This document shows positions 37,172 through 46,261 of a stretch of 62,206 nucleotides of DNA, one piece after another. Position numbers and translations under genes: made by a program. Position 1 is the first letter of the stretch, and every line of letters starts with the position of its first letter. The notes under the pieces are model-generated. The model worked only from the letters and a program-made list of their open reading frames with translations. It had not been told where the DNA came from and made no database searches. The DNA is from Candidatus Aminicenantota bacterium (lineage in GTDB: Bacteria; Acidobacteriota; Aminicenantia; Aminicenantales; Aminicenantaceae). The stretch lies in the NCBI GenBank assembly GCA_020348385.1, contig CP070750.1, positions 1,761,617-1,823,822 of the forward strand. The letters run 5' to 3'.

Positions 37172-38368
37172 TTAATTTGAAATTCGGCCTTTAATCAGAC
37201 TGTATAGGTCATCATCACCGGTTTTCAAAATCAACAGCGATTTGTCATGAATGAGATAGGCATGGCGATTGGAAGGGAACAGAATATCCCCCTCAATCTG
37301 CACTCGAGAAATAAGATTCCCTTCAGGATCAAAGGCATCGAAGATTATTCCGTTTCCACGCTTTTGTCCCCTGTTTAGTACAACCCAGAAATTCCCCTCG
37401 GAATCGACAAGGATGTTTTCGTATACAGGTTTGTGCTTCGGAAACTCTGTGTACTTGGTGATGTATTCAGGAACTTCCTTTAGCCTCTCCCCCATTCTGT
37501 AAAATTCCAGACTGTCGAAATAGTTTTTCTTATCCCTTTCTGAGACTTCAACCGGTTCAAATGTGTGTGAAATCGAGGAAATTTTTTCCCCTGTCCGATC
37601 GTATATCTCGAGTTCATAACTTTCGGAGAATCCGATGACGATGCGGCCGTTGGGTGTAACATCCCACTGAACATCGGCTGAATAGGGAAAATACAAAGTG
37701 GTGATTCCGTATTCCTTAGTTCGGATGTATTTTTTTCGCCACAGTTCTCGCTTATAAATAGTCCTCAGATGTTTCAGGTCAGGGGAGTACAAGTCAATCG
37801 TGCATATCTGAGGCTTGTCCGGCTCTCTGCGATAACTTTTTTCCATTTCGACCAAAACCTCGCCCGTGGGAAATCCACGCAGTTTCCTCACCGACCCTGT
37901 TTCATAAGCGATATTGGTAGAATTGACAAACATTCCTTCAGGTGTGAAACTGTTCAACCGCCTGTTTCCAGAATCCCAGACGATCAACCGGTCTTTGGCA
38001 AAAGTGGAATAATAAACTCCACCAAACTCGCCAGGACCCTGCCCTTCTCTTCCGATAGTTTTTAGGAACTTCCCCTGAGCATCGAATTTTTTTATATTCA
38101 ACGCTCCAGAATCCACAACATAAATGTTGCCTTTTGGATCACAAGTAACAGTGCTAGGGCTCTCGAAAAAAATATCCTTAGGCATGGTATCATCATCCAA
38201 TACAAATTCCTGCTCGAACCAGACTTTTCCCGTTTTATAAAGCTCTGAAAGTGGGGGCAAGTCGGAAGAAAACGCCATAACACAGATGATAGTCATCCCT
38301 ATGATTGATAAATATTTGTTTGTTTTCACCTGGGCCTTCCGATAAATCCTTTGTATTCTAATGGTCAT
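37172..38368 (-). CDS. Exported six-bladed beta-propeller (NHL-like) protein
   Basis: About 398 residues if ATG 38368 is used; the start is uncertain because neither it nor ATG 38440 has a good ribosome site. A hydrophobic segment (YLSIIGMTIICVMAF) precedes the propeller. Blades show NIYVVDSGALNIKKFDAQGK, then REGQGPGEF, LIVWDSGNRRLNSF and later NFWVVLNRG. The QGPGE tag marks a large family of secreted propellers in this bacterial group. They are thought to bind ligands or proteins; no catalytic residues are visible. It stands alone between the TonB receptor and a small unknown gene. Confidence 0.85.
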   Translation of the reverse strand: MTIRIQRIYRKAQVKTNKYLSIIGMTIICVMAFSSDLPPLSELYKTGKVWFEQEFVLDDDTMPKDIFFESPSTVTCDPKGNIYVVDSGALNIKKFDAQGKFLKTIGREGQGPGEFGGVYYSTFAKDRLIVWDSGNRRLNSFTPEGMFVNSTNIAYETGSVRKLRGFPTGEVLVEMEKSYRREPDKPQICTIDLYSPDLKHLRTIYKRELWRKKYIRTKEYGITTLYFPYSADVQWDVTPNGRIVIGFSESYELEIYDRTGEKISSISHTFEPVEVSERDKKNYFDSLEFYRMGERLKEVPEYITKYTEFPKHKPVYENILVDSEGNFWVVLNRGQKRGNGIIFDAFDPEGNLISRVQIEGDILFPSNRHAYLIHDKSLLILKTGDDDLYSLIKGRISN

Positions 38369-38507
38369 GTCTATAAAATTCAACTCACAGAACAACTGGC
38401 GCGTTGCATTAAACCCAAAATGATTCTTCAGGTCTGTCATAGTTGGATTTCATCAAATTACATAAATGTAAAAATAACGGATTAGACTGGAACAGGATTT
38501 TCTAGAT

Positions 38508-38879
38508 TTAATCCAATTTTTTCAAGCCAGGATCGATAACTGAGGTTTTTGCCCGGGTCTCCACATATTTCATCAGGGCATCGATCTCATCGGCTGCTTC
38601 AAGAAAAGACCTGCTGTTCGCGCATTTTACGGCATAACGTTTACCTTCTTCTTCGACAAAGAGTTCCACCATGTTGATCCCGGTTTCATAATACATCTTG
38701 AGGCGTTTGTTGATATCGCTTTCTTCTTCTGTTGGGGAAGGTATCCATTCTTTGATTGTTTCGCACAAACTCAACATAGCTTTCCAGAAGGTTTCCCCCT
38801 GGGCATACCGGGATAGATCTTCATTCAGGGCGATGCACCTATTTTTATGGATAACGCTCCAGAACACGTATTTTTTCAT
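38508..38879 (-). CDS. Small cytoplasmic helical protein, unknown function
   Basis: 123 residues, ATG 38879 with AGGCGGA upstream. No signal peptide. The sequence is mostly helical and charged (LSRYAQGETFWKAMLSLCE, SDINKRLKMYYETG, AADEIDALMKYVE) with three Cys. I do not recognise a family. It lies between the second FtsX permease and the propeller gene, all on the minus strand, with 99 bases to the permease stop. Confidence 0.7.
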   Translation of the reverse strand: MKKYVFWSVIHKNRCIALNEDLSRYAQGETFWKAMLSLCETIKEWIPSPTEEESDINKRLKMYYETGINMVELFVEEEGKRYAVKCANSRSFLEAADEIDALMKYVETRAKTSVIDPGLKKLD

Positions 38880-38978
38880 TCCGCCTATCTTACCCTAAGT
38901 TCACCCCCCGCTTCAACGAAATTATCTATCCTGGATTATTTACGACTCAAGGCCCTCCACCCCACCCAGTGAGAATAG

Positions 38979-41585
38979 CTATTCGTAGCGGAGGCTGTCC
39001 ACTGGATCCGACAGCGCAGTCTTAACCGCTTGAAAGCTGACCGTCACACATGCAACGGCCAAAGCAAGGCAGGCAGACAAAATAAAAACATCTATTCCGA
39101 TGTGTATACGAAAGGCGAAATTTCGCAGCCAGGCATTCATGATGAAATAAGCGATTGGCCAGGCAAAGACGTTTGCTATTAGAACCCATTTCCCGAACTC
39201 CTTGAAAAGAAGATAAACCAACTGCCAATCCGATGCCCCCACCACCTTGCGAATGCCCATCTCCTTGGTTCTCCGTTGGGCAGTGAAAGAGGCAAGCCCA
39301 TAAAGGCCCAAACAAGCAATCAAAATGGAGAATATGGCAAAATATCTGTAAGTGGATTTTCTCTTTTGTTCAGCCCTGTAAACCTTATCGAAATCCTCAT
39401 CAAAAAAATAATAATCGAAAGGCTGGTAAGGCACAATTTTATTGAAGGCAGTTTTCAAGCTACCTAAAATCCCTGGAATATCATCTCCATAGGTTTTGAC
39501 GGACATGTTGGATGGCGCATAAAAAACCCATTTGGGATGTCCCGGTGGGATAAACAACACCATTGGATCGATGGCATGGTAAAGCGAACGGAAGTGAAAG
39601 TCTTTCATAACTCCAATGATCTCCCCAAAATGATCGACAAGCCCATTGATCTTGAAACTCTTGTCCAACGCCGAGGTCATACCCATGGCCTTAACCGCAG
39701 CCTCATTGAGGATATAAGCACTTCCGATATCGGATTGAATATCTTTGGAAAAGTTTCGCCCTTCGAGAAGTTGAATGCCAAAGGTTTCGATAAAATCGTG
39801 ATCGACGAAAAGATACCGGAAGGTACCGATATCGCCTTCCTCCATGCCTTCCCATTCTCCCCCCATATGGGTCATCTGCTCTTGGCTAGGTAAAAAATCC
39901 GATACGGTTACACTTTGAACTCCGGAGTGATTTAAAATTTCGTTTTTGATCAAGTCGGCTTTTTCACACGTGCTCTTGTTCAAAGGAATATTGATGATCT
40001 GTCCGGTATGGATCCCAAGATCTCTATTGTGTATAAACCTCATCTGGCTTGAAATGATCAAAGTAGAGCATATGAAAACCGCTGAAACCATAAATTGGAC
40101 AAGGACAAGAATGTTCCTGAATGATAATCTTTTTGTCTGTGAGAATTTTTTCCCTCTGATGGCCTCAATCGGACTGAATGACGAACCGAAAAAAGCCGGA
40201 TAACTTCCCAATAAAATCCCGATCGCAGTTGTTATGCCGGCTAAACCGATAATCATGGAGAGATTGCCCACGCGAGCGAAAGAAAGGCTTGTGTTCGTCA
40301 GGTTATCAAAAACCGGTAAAAAAAATTTAACAAGCAATAAAGCTACGGGAAGAGCTAGCCAAGAACACAGAAGGGACTCCCCAAGAAACTGTTTGATCAC
40401 CTGCTTCCGTTCAGCCCCCAAAACTTTTCTCACGCCCACTTCTAAGCTCCGGTTCAGGGAATGAGCCGAAGCAAGGTTGACGAAATTTATGCAGGCGACA
40501 AGCAGGATGATCATTCCGATCGCCGCATAAAAATAAATGAAACGGATATCTCCATTATCCTTAAACTCTCCTCGCAGGTGGGAATAAAGGTGAATATCGG
40601 TTAAGGCCTGCAGATGATAGGGATTTTCTGAGAAATATACCGTATCCGTATCAAGCAGAATGGCCGTCATCTTCTGTTCGACAAAATCTTTCGATTGTCC
40701 TTCCTTCAAAGATAAATAGGTCCGATAATTCCCGGATGACCACCGAGTTTGATCATTGTGGCCTGTTAGAATTTCATTGGCAGATGTAGAAGCCAGGATA
40801 TCGATCGCGAAATGTGAATTTTTCGGGATATCCTCGATTACTCCTGTCACGACAAGATTCGTTTCGTTCTCGTAATTCAAGATCTCCCCGACAGGATTGG
40901 TGTGCCCAAAATACTTGAGGGCTGTGTTTTGTGTCAAAACAAGGGAGTTCGGGGAATTCAAGGCCGTCTCAGGATTTCCATACACAAAAGGGAGATGGAA
41001 AACTCTAAAAATCTCGGGATCAGCCATGACGAACTTTTTTTCAAAATAATGCTTGTCTCCGTAGGAAAGGATCGGAAGTTCGAAGTCACTGACGCTCTTG
41101 AAGCGCACCACCTCCTCAATCTCTGGAACGTCTGCAAGCAATCTTTCCCCAAAGAGATAGGAAGAACCTGCATAATCTTCGGTGACAGGACGGAAAATGC
41201 GTTCGGCACGTGGGTGAAATTTGTCAAAACTGAATTCAAAATCCACATAAAGAAAGATCAAAATGCAGCTCGCTAATCCCAGAGAAAGCCCGGTGATATT
41301 CAAGACAGCATACAACTTATGTTTCTTGAGATGCCTCAGGGCAATCTTCATGTAGCTTCCGAGCATCGTTAATCTCCAGTACAGCAACGCCGAAATAAAG
41401 CCTGTCAGAGACTTCAAGGCTTCTCCCCAGATCCAGAGATTGGCACGAGTTGGGCCGTTTTCTAATAATATGGTTTCGAACAGCTCCTGAATGTTTTCCT
41501 TCACAAAATCGAAATCATACCTGGGGATTACCTTCTTCAGGAGCCAAATGGGTATTTTGGGCGGGTATTTTTTATTTTTTCCCAT
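38979..41585 (-). CDS. FtsX/MacB-type ABC permease with N-terminal prefix domain (PadR-linked, module 2)
   Basis: 868 residues from ATG 41585; a GTG at 41630 would overlap the PadR gene by 37 bases. A prefix of about 75 residues (YDFDFVKENIQELFETILLE) precedes YMKIALRHLKKHKLYAVLN and the first membrane segment. Then come a MacB-like core, three segments with SLEVGVRKVLGAERK, a second core (large ligand-free beta domain) and three segments with RRTKEMGIRKVVGASD. The layout matches the module at 10367, but sequences differ throughout, so these are old paralogs. No ATPase is next to it. PadR at 41594 overlaps its translation region by close spacing (8 bases). Confidence 0.9.
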   Translation of the reverse strand: MGKNKKYPPKIPIWLLKKVIPRYDFDFVKENIQELFETILLENGPTRANLWIWGEALKSLTGFISALLYWRLTMLGSYMKIALRHLKKHKLYAVLNITGLSLGLASCILIFLYVDFEFSFDKFHPRAERIFRPVTEDYAGSSYLFGERLLADVPEIEEVVRFKSVSDFELPILSYGDKHYFEKKFVMADPEIFRVFHLPFVYGNPETALNSPNSLVLTQNTALKYFGHTNPVGEILNYENETNLVVTGVIEDIPKNSHFAIDILASTSANEILTGHNDQTRWSSGNYRTYLSLKEGQSKDFVEQKMTAILLDTDTVYFSENPYHLQALTDIHLYSHLRGEFKDNGDIRFIYFYAAIGMIILLVACINFVNLASAHSLNRSLEVGVRKVLGAERKQVIKQFLGESLLCSWLALPVALLLVKFFLPVFDNLTNTSLSFARVGNLSMIIGLAGITTAIGILLGSYPAFFGSSFSPIEAIRGKKFSQTKRLSFRNILVLVQFMVSAVFICSTLIISSQMRFIHNRDLGIHTGQIINIPLNKSTCEKADLIKNEILNHSGVQSVTVSDFLPSQEQMTHMGGEWEGMEEGDIGTFRYLFVDHDFIETFGIQLLEGRNFSKDIQSDIGSAYILNEAAVKAMGMTSALDKSFKINGLVDHFGEIIGVMKDFHFRSLYHAIDPMVLFIPPGHPKWVFYAPSNMSVKTYGDDIPGILGSLKTAFNKIVPYQPFDYYFFDEDFDKVYRAEQKRKSTYRYFAIFSILIACLGLYGLASFTAQRRTKEMGIRKVVGASDWQLVYLLFKEFGKWVLIANVFAWPIAYFIMNAWLRNFAFRIHIGIDVFILSACLALAVACVTVSFQAVKTALSDPVDSLRYE

Positions 41586-41593
41586 CGTTGTGC

Positions 41594-41917
41594 CTATTCC
41601 CCCATAATGGGAGTTTTGAATCCCTCCCACATCTGGGCTTGTAGCTCTTTAAGTTGTTCTAGCGCCTTGAAACCCTTTTTGGTCAATTTGTAGTATTTGA
41701 TGGGTTTTCCTCGATCTGGCAATCTGGGTTTTTTCAGAAAGGATTCCAAATACCCTTCGATGTGTAATTTGTTGAGAGGCGCATAGATCGTGCCGACAGA
41801 ATAATATTTGCCCGAGTATTTTTTTATCATTTCCCTGATCGGGATGAGATAAGCCTCTTCCTTCAAATGGAAGATGGCCAATAAAATTTGCTCCTCACGT
41901 CTGGTTAAATTCTTCAT
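41594..41917 (-). CDS. PadR family transcriptional regulator (module 2)
   Basis: 107 residues from ATG 41917 with GAGGAG. The winged helix reads LTRREEQILLAIFHLKEEAY, YSVGTIYAPLNKLHIEGYL and KPIKYYKLTKKGFKAL. It probably represses itself and the permease downstream. Its promoter (41968-41996) carries two palindromic sites with ACTTCGA/TCGAAGT arms, one on the -35 region and spacer and one just downstream of transcription start. That arrangement suggests cooperative binding. Confidence 0.94.
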   Translation of the reverse strand: MKNLTRREEQILLAIFHLKEEAYLIPIREMIKKYSGKYYSVGTIYAPLNKLHIEGYLESFLKKPRLPDRGKPIKYYKLTKKGFKALEQLKELQAQMWEGFKTPIMGE

Positions 41918-41939
41918 TTTAACTCCTCAAGCCAAGCGC

Positions 41940-41999
41940 ACTTCGATTTATTCGAAGTGATAGAAACATTATACACTATCACTTCGATAAATTCAAAGT
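41940..41999. promoter_or_regulatory. Double palindromic operator of PadR module 2
   Basis: Site A (41940-41958) is ACTTCGA-TTTAT-TCGAAGT, a perfect palindrome. Site B (41981-41999) is ACTTCGA-TAAAT-TCAAAGT, one mismatch. Centres are 41 bases apart, close to four turns. Site B overlaps the -35 box and spacer; site A covers about +3 to +21. TCGAAGTGATAG (41952-41963) and CTATCACTTCGA (41976-41987) are also exact reverse complements. Confidence 0.75.
41968..41996 (-). promoter_or_regulatory. Promoter of PadR-FtsX module 2
   Basis: On the minus strand TTGAAT (41996-41991) and a consensus TATAAT (41973-41968) are 17 bases apart. It lies between and within the two operator sites, about 50 bases from the PadR start. 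Confidence 0.75.
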
Positions 42000-42032
42000 T
42001 CTTTTTTTATATTTCGGGATAGCCCCAACAGG

Positions 42033-44435
42033 TTAGCGTTTCTTCCAGGTAAAGGGTGTTTCGAGCCGTTTTTCCACCCAGGCACGATTGATCCTCATCC
42101 GGAACTGACTGTGCGTCATCGTATCGCCCGTGTCATAGTCGAGCGCACGTTTGTAATATTTCAAGGCCGCTTCCCGTTCCCCCATAAGATCTTTGAGTTG
42201 TCCCATCCAGGTAAAGGCTGTAAAGATATACAACTTTGAGGCTTCCATTTTGGATACCTTTTCCATACAGGCAAACGCCTCAGGATAGTACCCGCTGTCG
42301 AACAACAACATCCCCAACTTAAACCAGAAGCTCCTGTTATCGATGTTCAAACTTTTGGCTTTCTTATAGACTATAAATGGTGTTTTTCCTTCCCTTTTCC
42401 AATTGAGCCCGTCCACGATTTTCCGGAGCTCCTCCGCATTGGGCTGTAACGGAATGTCCACCAGAGTTTCAAAAGAGAATGGGATCTTCAGCCTTTCCTC
42501 CAACCACTCCTTGTTCATATTGATCCGCAACCAGCTGTGCGACATCCCCTCTCCGGTGTAATTATCGAGGGCTTGTCTGTAATAACCGAGGGCCTCGCTT
42601 CTTTCTCCCATTATGTCTTTCAGCAACCCTAACCAGCCAAAGGATGCGAATTTAGTCTCCGGGTCTATGTCGAGTTTCGAAATCTTCTGGAAGCAATCAA
42701 TAGCTTGAACATAATCCTCATCCTCATACAATCCCATGCCAATTCTATAAAGCATGCCGCTGTTTTTGATATTTTCTTCCTTGATCTTCTGGTAAAGTTC
42801 GGGGATATTATCCATACTCCATCCCAAAGACAGCATCTCTTCCGCCTCATCCGAGATCTCTGCTAAGGGTTCTTCCAGCATGGCCAGCTTATGCTCAGGA
42901 TCGAGGATGGTTTCCTTTAACTTGGATTTGCTCGCAAAGGTCAGCTCTTGAATTTCCAAGTTGCGGTCTGTCTTTTGCACCAGCTCCGAACCGTCTTCGA
43001 ATACTGCCTTGACCGGAACCGGCATCTTCATCGTGCCGAGCCGTCTCACTTTAACGTGTGAGATGTATTCCTCTCCTTCCGGGTTGCTTTCCTGCGCTTC
43101 GATCTTGTAGCAGAGATATTTGTTGGAGCGCACCCACTGGTCGAAGAACCAATTCAGGTTTTGTCCGCTTTCTTTTTCGAAAAATTTCTGCAGTTCCCGC
43201 CATCCCAGGCGTTTTCCCCCATACGTTTGCAAGCATTTTTTGTACATGCGTTCAAAAGGCTCCCTTCCCAAAGCACAATCGAGAGCACTGACTATACTGA
43301 ATCCTTTGCTGTGGATCACGGTGTTATTGTGGTCGTAGCGGATTTTGGAAAGTTGCGCCGGAGGGATATCCACGGTTGTGTCGTTGTACATGGCCATTCC
43401 GTTGATATAATTGCTCATCCAGTTCTGCCGCCGCTCTGGATCCACATTGCGGGCCAAAATGTATTCGGTGTCTGCAAAAATGCCCATTCCGATCCAGACC
43501 CAAGCGGGTCGTTCTGGATCCAAAACCCACTCCCCCCAATACTCATGACCGATCTCATGGGCTGTGATCCTCTGCCAGTGCATGAGCGATTCCCCTTCTT
43601 TAAAGGTCTCTTCTCCATGGATAACGACGATTCCTGTCGCAAAAGGATAACCTCCCCAGCGTCCTGAACCCCCTGGGATGATGTACAGGAATTCATGAGG
43701 ATAAAAACCCAGCCAATCCTTGTAATACTTGATGGCATCGACAGCTGTGTCCAAACAAACGAGAGCGGCTTTGGCACCCTTTTCCGTGAAAAGAGCGGTG
43801 ACTTGAATACCATCGACCTCACGGGTTTCGGACTTTTGATCCTTTGCCATGTGGATGCCGAAGGTTCTCGCTCCGTCGATCTCATAACGCCCGGAGTTAT
43901 CGTTCAGCTGGCCGCTTATGGCGAGCTCCCACCCTTCAGGTTTATCTAATTTCACTGAAAAAGAATCATGCACCGGAAGGCCATCCCACCAGATCCGCGG
44001 ATACCAATAGGTGTTTCCAAATGAGGTATTATTCTCGTCAACTTCGAAGGCCCTTTTGAACGCGATGTCGAACTGGATTTGTCCGTCGGGCTTGAGAGGT
44101 TCTGGCAAAGAATAAAATAAGGGGGATTCCGCCGTATTCTCTGTTTTCATGTTCAAAACAGGAAGCTCCTCGCCCAAAACTGAAACATCGATGGAAAAAT
44201 CGGCACTTTTGCGCCAATCGATGGCCACCACAAAGATCGAACGATTCGAGTCATTGGGAAGGGTAACCGTGGCTTTCCCTTCGATAAACCCGACATCCAG
44301 ATCGACCTTTGCATCGATCTCATAATGGCACTTGGGCGGATCAGCCGGCACCCAATACCCATCCCTGCTGTCAACCATGGATGGCGCACATGCTAAGCCA
44401 TATGCAATAAAAAGTAATAATGCGTGTCGCTTCAT
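42033..44435 (-). CDS. Exported M1-like gluzincin peptidase with duplicated C-terminal TPR-like module
   Basis: 800 residues. The signal is lipoprotein-like (LACAPS). The beta-rich N-terminal domain resembles M1 aminopeptidases. HEIGHEYWGEW (about residue 290) gives the HExxH zinc motif. Two M1 hallmarks are missing: the GAMEN exopeptidase loop (here GRWGGYPFATG) and the third ligand Glu, where WLNEG is WIGMG with one extra residue. A nearby Glu or Asp in ADTEY may take over. Around residues 610-690 and 720-800 lie two copies of a TPR-like unit (LKDIMGERSEALGYYRQALD and LKDLMGEREAALKYYKRALD). It is monocistronic. Peptidase activity is likely but the mechanism may differ from classical M1. Confidence 0.82.
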   Translation of the reverse strand: MKRHALLLFIAYGLACAPSMVDSRDGYWVPADPPKCHYEIDAKVDLDVGFIEGKATVTLPNDSNRSIFVVAIDWRKSADFSIDVSVLGEELPVLNMKTENTAESPLFYSLPEPLKPDGQIQFDIAFKRAFEVDENNTSFGNTYWYPRIWWDGLPVHDSFSVKLDKPEGWELAISGQLNDNSGRYEIDGARTFGIHMAKDQKSETREVDGIQVTALFTEKGAKAALVCLDTAVDAIKYYKDWLGFYPHEFLYIIPGGSGRWGGYPFATGIVVIHGEETFKEGESLMHWQRITAHEIGHEYWGEWVLDPERPAWVWIGMGIFADTEYILARNVDPERRQNWMSNYINGMAMYNDTTVDIPPAQLSKIRYDHNNTVIHSKGFSIVSALDCALGREPFERMYKKCLQTYGGKRLGWRELQKFFEKESGQNLNWFFDQWVRSNKYLCYKIEAQESNPEGEEYISHVKVRRLGTMKMPVPVKAVFEDGSELVQKTDRNLEIQELTFASKSKLKETILDPEHKLAMLEEPLAEISDEAEEMLSLGWSMDNIPELYQKIKEENIKNSGMLYRIGMGLYEDEDYVQAIDCFQKISKLDIDPETKFASFGWLGLLKDIMGERSEALGYYRQALDNYTGEGMSHSWLRINMNKEWLEERLKIPFSFETLVDIPLQPNAEELRKIVDGLNWKREGKTPFIVYKKAKSLNIDNRSFWFKLGMLLFDSGYYPEAFACMEKVSKMEASKLYIFTAFTWMGQLKDLMGEREAALKYYKRALDYDTGDTMTHSQFRMRINRAWVEKRLETPFTWKKR

Positions 44436-44547
44436 GTTATCCCTCCCAAAACGGCAAACCGGTAGGCATTAAACATCCTCAATTCTTAGTACTGGTTTTA
44501 TGCGTAAAAAGTTGAATGAAAATAAGGAAAGAAAACATAAAATCAGA

Positions 44548-45072
44548 TTATTTCTGTTTTTTGAGGTTGTGGATAAATAAACAGCTGAATTCCCGCCCGG
44601 GGAACGCTGCATGAAAGCTCTGTTCTATTTCATCGGCGTTGATCACCTTGAATTCCAATTTGGCCTTTGTTCCCTTAGGGGCATTCTCGACGTGTTCGGT
44701 CAGGAACGTGAAGGCTTTTCCATCTTCCGACATGTTTTCCATCACATAGGTATTCACGAATCCTTCCACGTAAAATCCCCGCATCATGAACGTCTTTCTG
44801 CCCTGATCATAACTGAAAATCCCGAAATCCTCATGCACCTCGCCTGTGGGATTTTTCTCTGTTGGCTCGAATACAGATCGGGTTTTCATGTGGAGGAAAT
44901 TTCCATTCAGGATAAACTGGTACACTTGTGTAACTTTGGACACACCAGGATCCTCTCCTTCCCAGGTTCCCTCCAGGAATCTCAAAGGATTCCAAATATC
45001 TTCCTTTTGGTCGGTTTGAGCTGCAACCAAAATAGGCAATACAATTAATAGTACAAATATCCTACTTATCAT
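44548..45072 (-). CDS. Exported DUF1579/nitrobindin-like beta-barrel protein
   Basis: 174 residues from ATG 45072 with a GGAG-like site. The signal peptide ends near LVAAQT. The mature part begins NPLRFLEGTWEGEDPG, the typical opening of DUF1579 and nitrobindin-like ten-strand barrels. Strands follow with regular spacing (FLHMKTRSVFEP, FGIFSYDQGRKTFMMRGFY, AKLEFKVINADEIEQSFHAA). Members bind hydrophobic ligands or heme; the heme His of true nitrobindins is not clearly placed here. No operon partner. Confidence 0.75.
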   Translation of the reverse strand: MISRIFVLLIVLPILVAAQTDQKEDIWNPLRFLEGTWEGEDPGVSKVTQVYQFILNGNFLHMKTRSVFEPTEKNPTGEVHEDFGIFSYDQGRKTFMMRGFYVEGFVNTYVMENMSEDGKAFTFLTEHVENAPKGTKAKLEFKVINADEIEQSFHAAFPGREFSCLFIHNLKKQK

Positions 45073-45171
45073 ATTGATTCTCCTTTTTTCCGATTATCTG
45101 TTCTTTTGTATTATTTATGTCTGGTACATTAGTAACTTTTTTTTACAATTTGTCAAATTTCACCTAATTTC

Positions 45172-45200
45172 TTGACATTTTCTTAAGCTCTATTTAAAAT
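45172..45200 (+). promoter_or_regulatory. Sigma-70-type promoter of the 45264-46261 pair
   Basis: Consensus TTGACA at 45172-45177, a 17-base spacer, and TAAAAT at 45195-45200. The surrounding sequence is very A+T rich. The predicted start is about 57 bases before the first codon, leaving an A+T-rich leader with a second possible -10 (TATAAT near 45237). Confidence 0.7.
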
Positions 45201-45263
45201 AACTCAATTATTACTATATATATAAAATCAATAGTTATAATAGATTATTTTTGGAGGCATATC

Positions 45264-45809
45264 ATGAAAACACAAACAATCAAGATCTTCTCCCTTTGTT
45301 TACTCATGGCACTGGTCGTTTTTGCCTGTGGAGGAGGAGAGGAAACGAGTCGAATAACTGAATCTGCTGACAAGCCCGTCGAACAAAAGGCTGAGCAGAA
45401 AGAGAAAATCTCCCCCGCAGAGATCGGGCAACAGGCAAGTGAGCTTTATGTCAAAACAATGGGCGAACTTGTCGACTTACTCAAGGACAAGCCTGAAGCT
45501 TCTCTAGCCTTGCCTAATGTCGAGGTTTTAAAAGAAGCGTGTGTCGTGAAGATGGTTGAGTTCGGTAAAAAACGGGAGTCTCTGGATGAAGCAGGAAGAT
45601 CTGCCGTCGACAGTCAGATCAGAATGAAGATGAACTCCTTCTATAATGATCCTGTATTTGCGAGCTTCAACGAGCTTCAGCAACACTATTTCCAGAATCG
45701 GGCCTTTCACAAAATCGTGATGAGCTTCAACGTCATCACGCAGTATGCCAATTTCGATCTTCTCAAGAAACAAGAGCCGGAAGAAGCACTGAGACTCGGA
45801 ATCCAATAA
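45264..45809 (+). CDS. Small lipoprotein, helical, unknown function
   Basis: 181 residues from ATG 45264, TTGGAGG upstream, lipobox VFACGGG. A charged linker (KPVEQKAEQKEKISP) precedes a helical domain (QQASELYVKTMGELVDLLK, SAVDSQIRMKMNSFYND). No known motif. It is followed 11 bases later by another small exported helical protein, and both follow a strong promoter. They may form a two-protein envelope unit. Function unknown. Confidence 0.8.
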   Translation: MKTQTIKIFSLCLLMALVVFACGGGEETSRITESADKPVEQKAEQKEKISPAEIGQQASELYVKTMGELVDLLKDKPEASLALPNVEVLKEACVVKMVEFGKKRESLDEAGRSAVDSQIRMKMNSFYNDPVFASFNELQQHYFQNRAFHKIVMSFNVITQYANFDLLKKQEPEEALRLGIQ

Positions 45810-45820
45810 AAGGATTTCAA

Positions 45821-46261
45821 ATGAAACGAACCATATTGATTTTTTTGTTGGCGGGGTTGCTGTTTTCAACCGGGATTCAATCTCATGGCGAAAATAAAAT
45901 TACGCAAAATGAGAAGTACGAAGACGCAAAAATCGTGCTCACAGATCTGGCCGTTTTGGTTGAAGGTTTTGTCGAAAACATGAATAAGGCAGATCAACCT
46001 AAAGATATTGCCAATGTTCTGAATAAATTCACGGATTCCATGAAGGGTCTTCTTCCTAAGATCAATGAAATAAGAGAAAAATACCCGGAGCTGAATAAGG
46101 AGGACACACATCCTGAGGAATTGAAACCTCTTCTCCAAAGGATTGACAAGGACTTCCAAGAGATGATGAAGGCTTATGCCAAAGTGATCTCGAATATTGA
46201 AGACCCGGCCGTTAAAGAAGCCGATACAAAATACAAAGAAGTTATGTCCAGCTTGGGCTAA
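45821..46261 (+). CDS. Small exported helical protein, unknown function
   Basis: 146 residues. A signal peptide (ILIFLLAGLLFSTGIQS) is followed by four amphipathic helices rich in Lys and Glu: EDAKIVLTDLAVLVEGFVEN, KDIANVLNKFTDSMKGLLPK, ELKPLLQRIDKDFQEMMKAY. The mature protein has no Cys. It resembles the helical part of the preceding lipoprotein in length and composition, though I see no clear sequence repeat. Its TAA stop shares bases with the TAG of the convergent M24 gene (CTAA, 46258-46261). Confidence 0.8.
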   Translation: MKRTILIFLLAGLLFSTGIQSHGENKITQNEKYEDAKIVLTDLAVLVEGFVENMNKADQPKDIANVLNKFTDSMKGLLPKINEIREKYPELNKEDTHPEELKPLLQRIDKDFQEMMKAYAKVISNIEDPAVKEADTKYKEVMSSLG

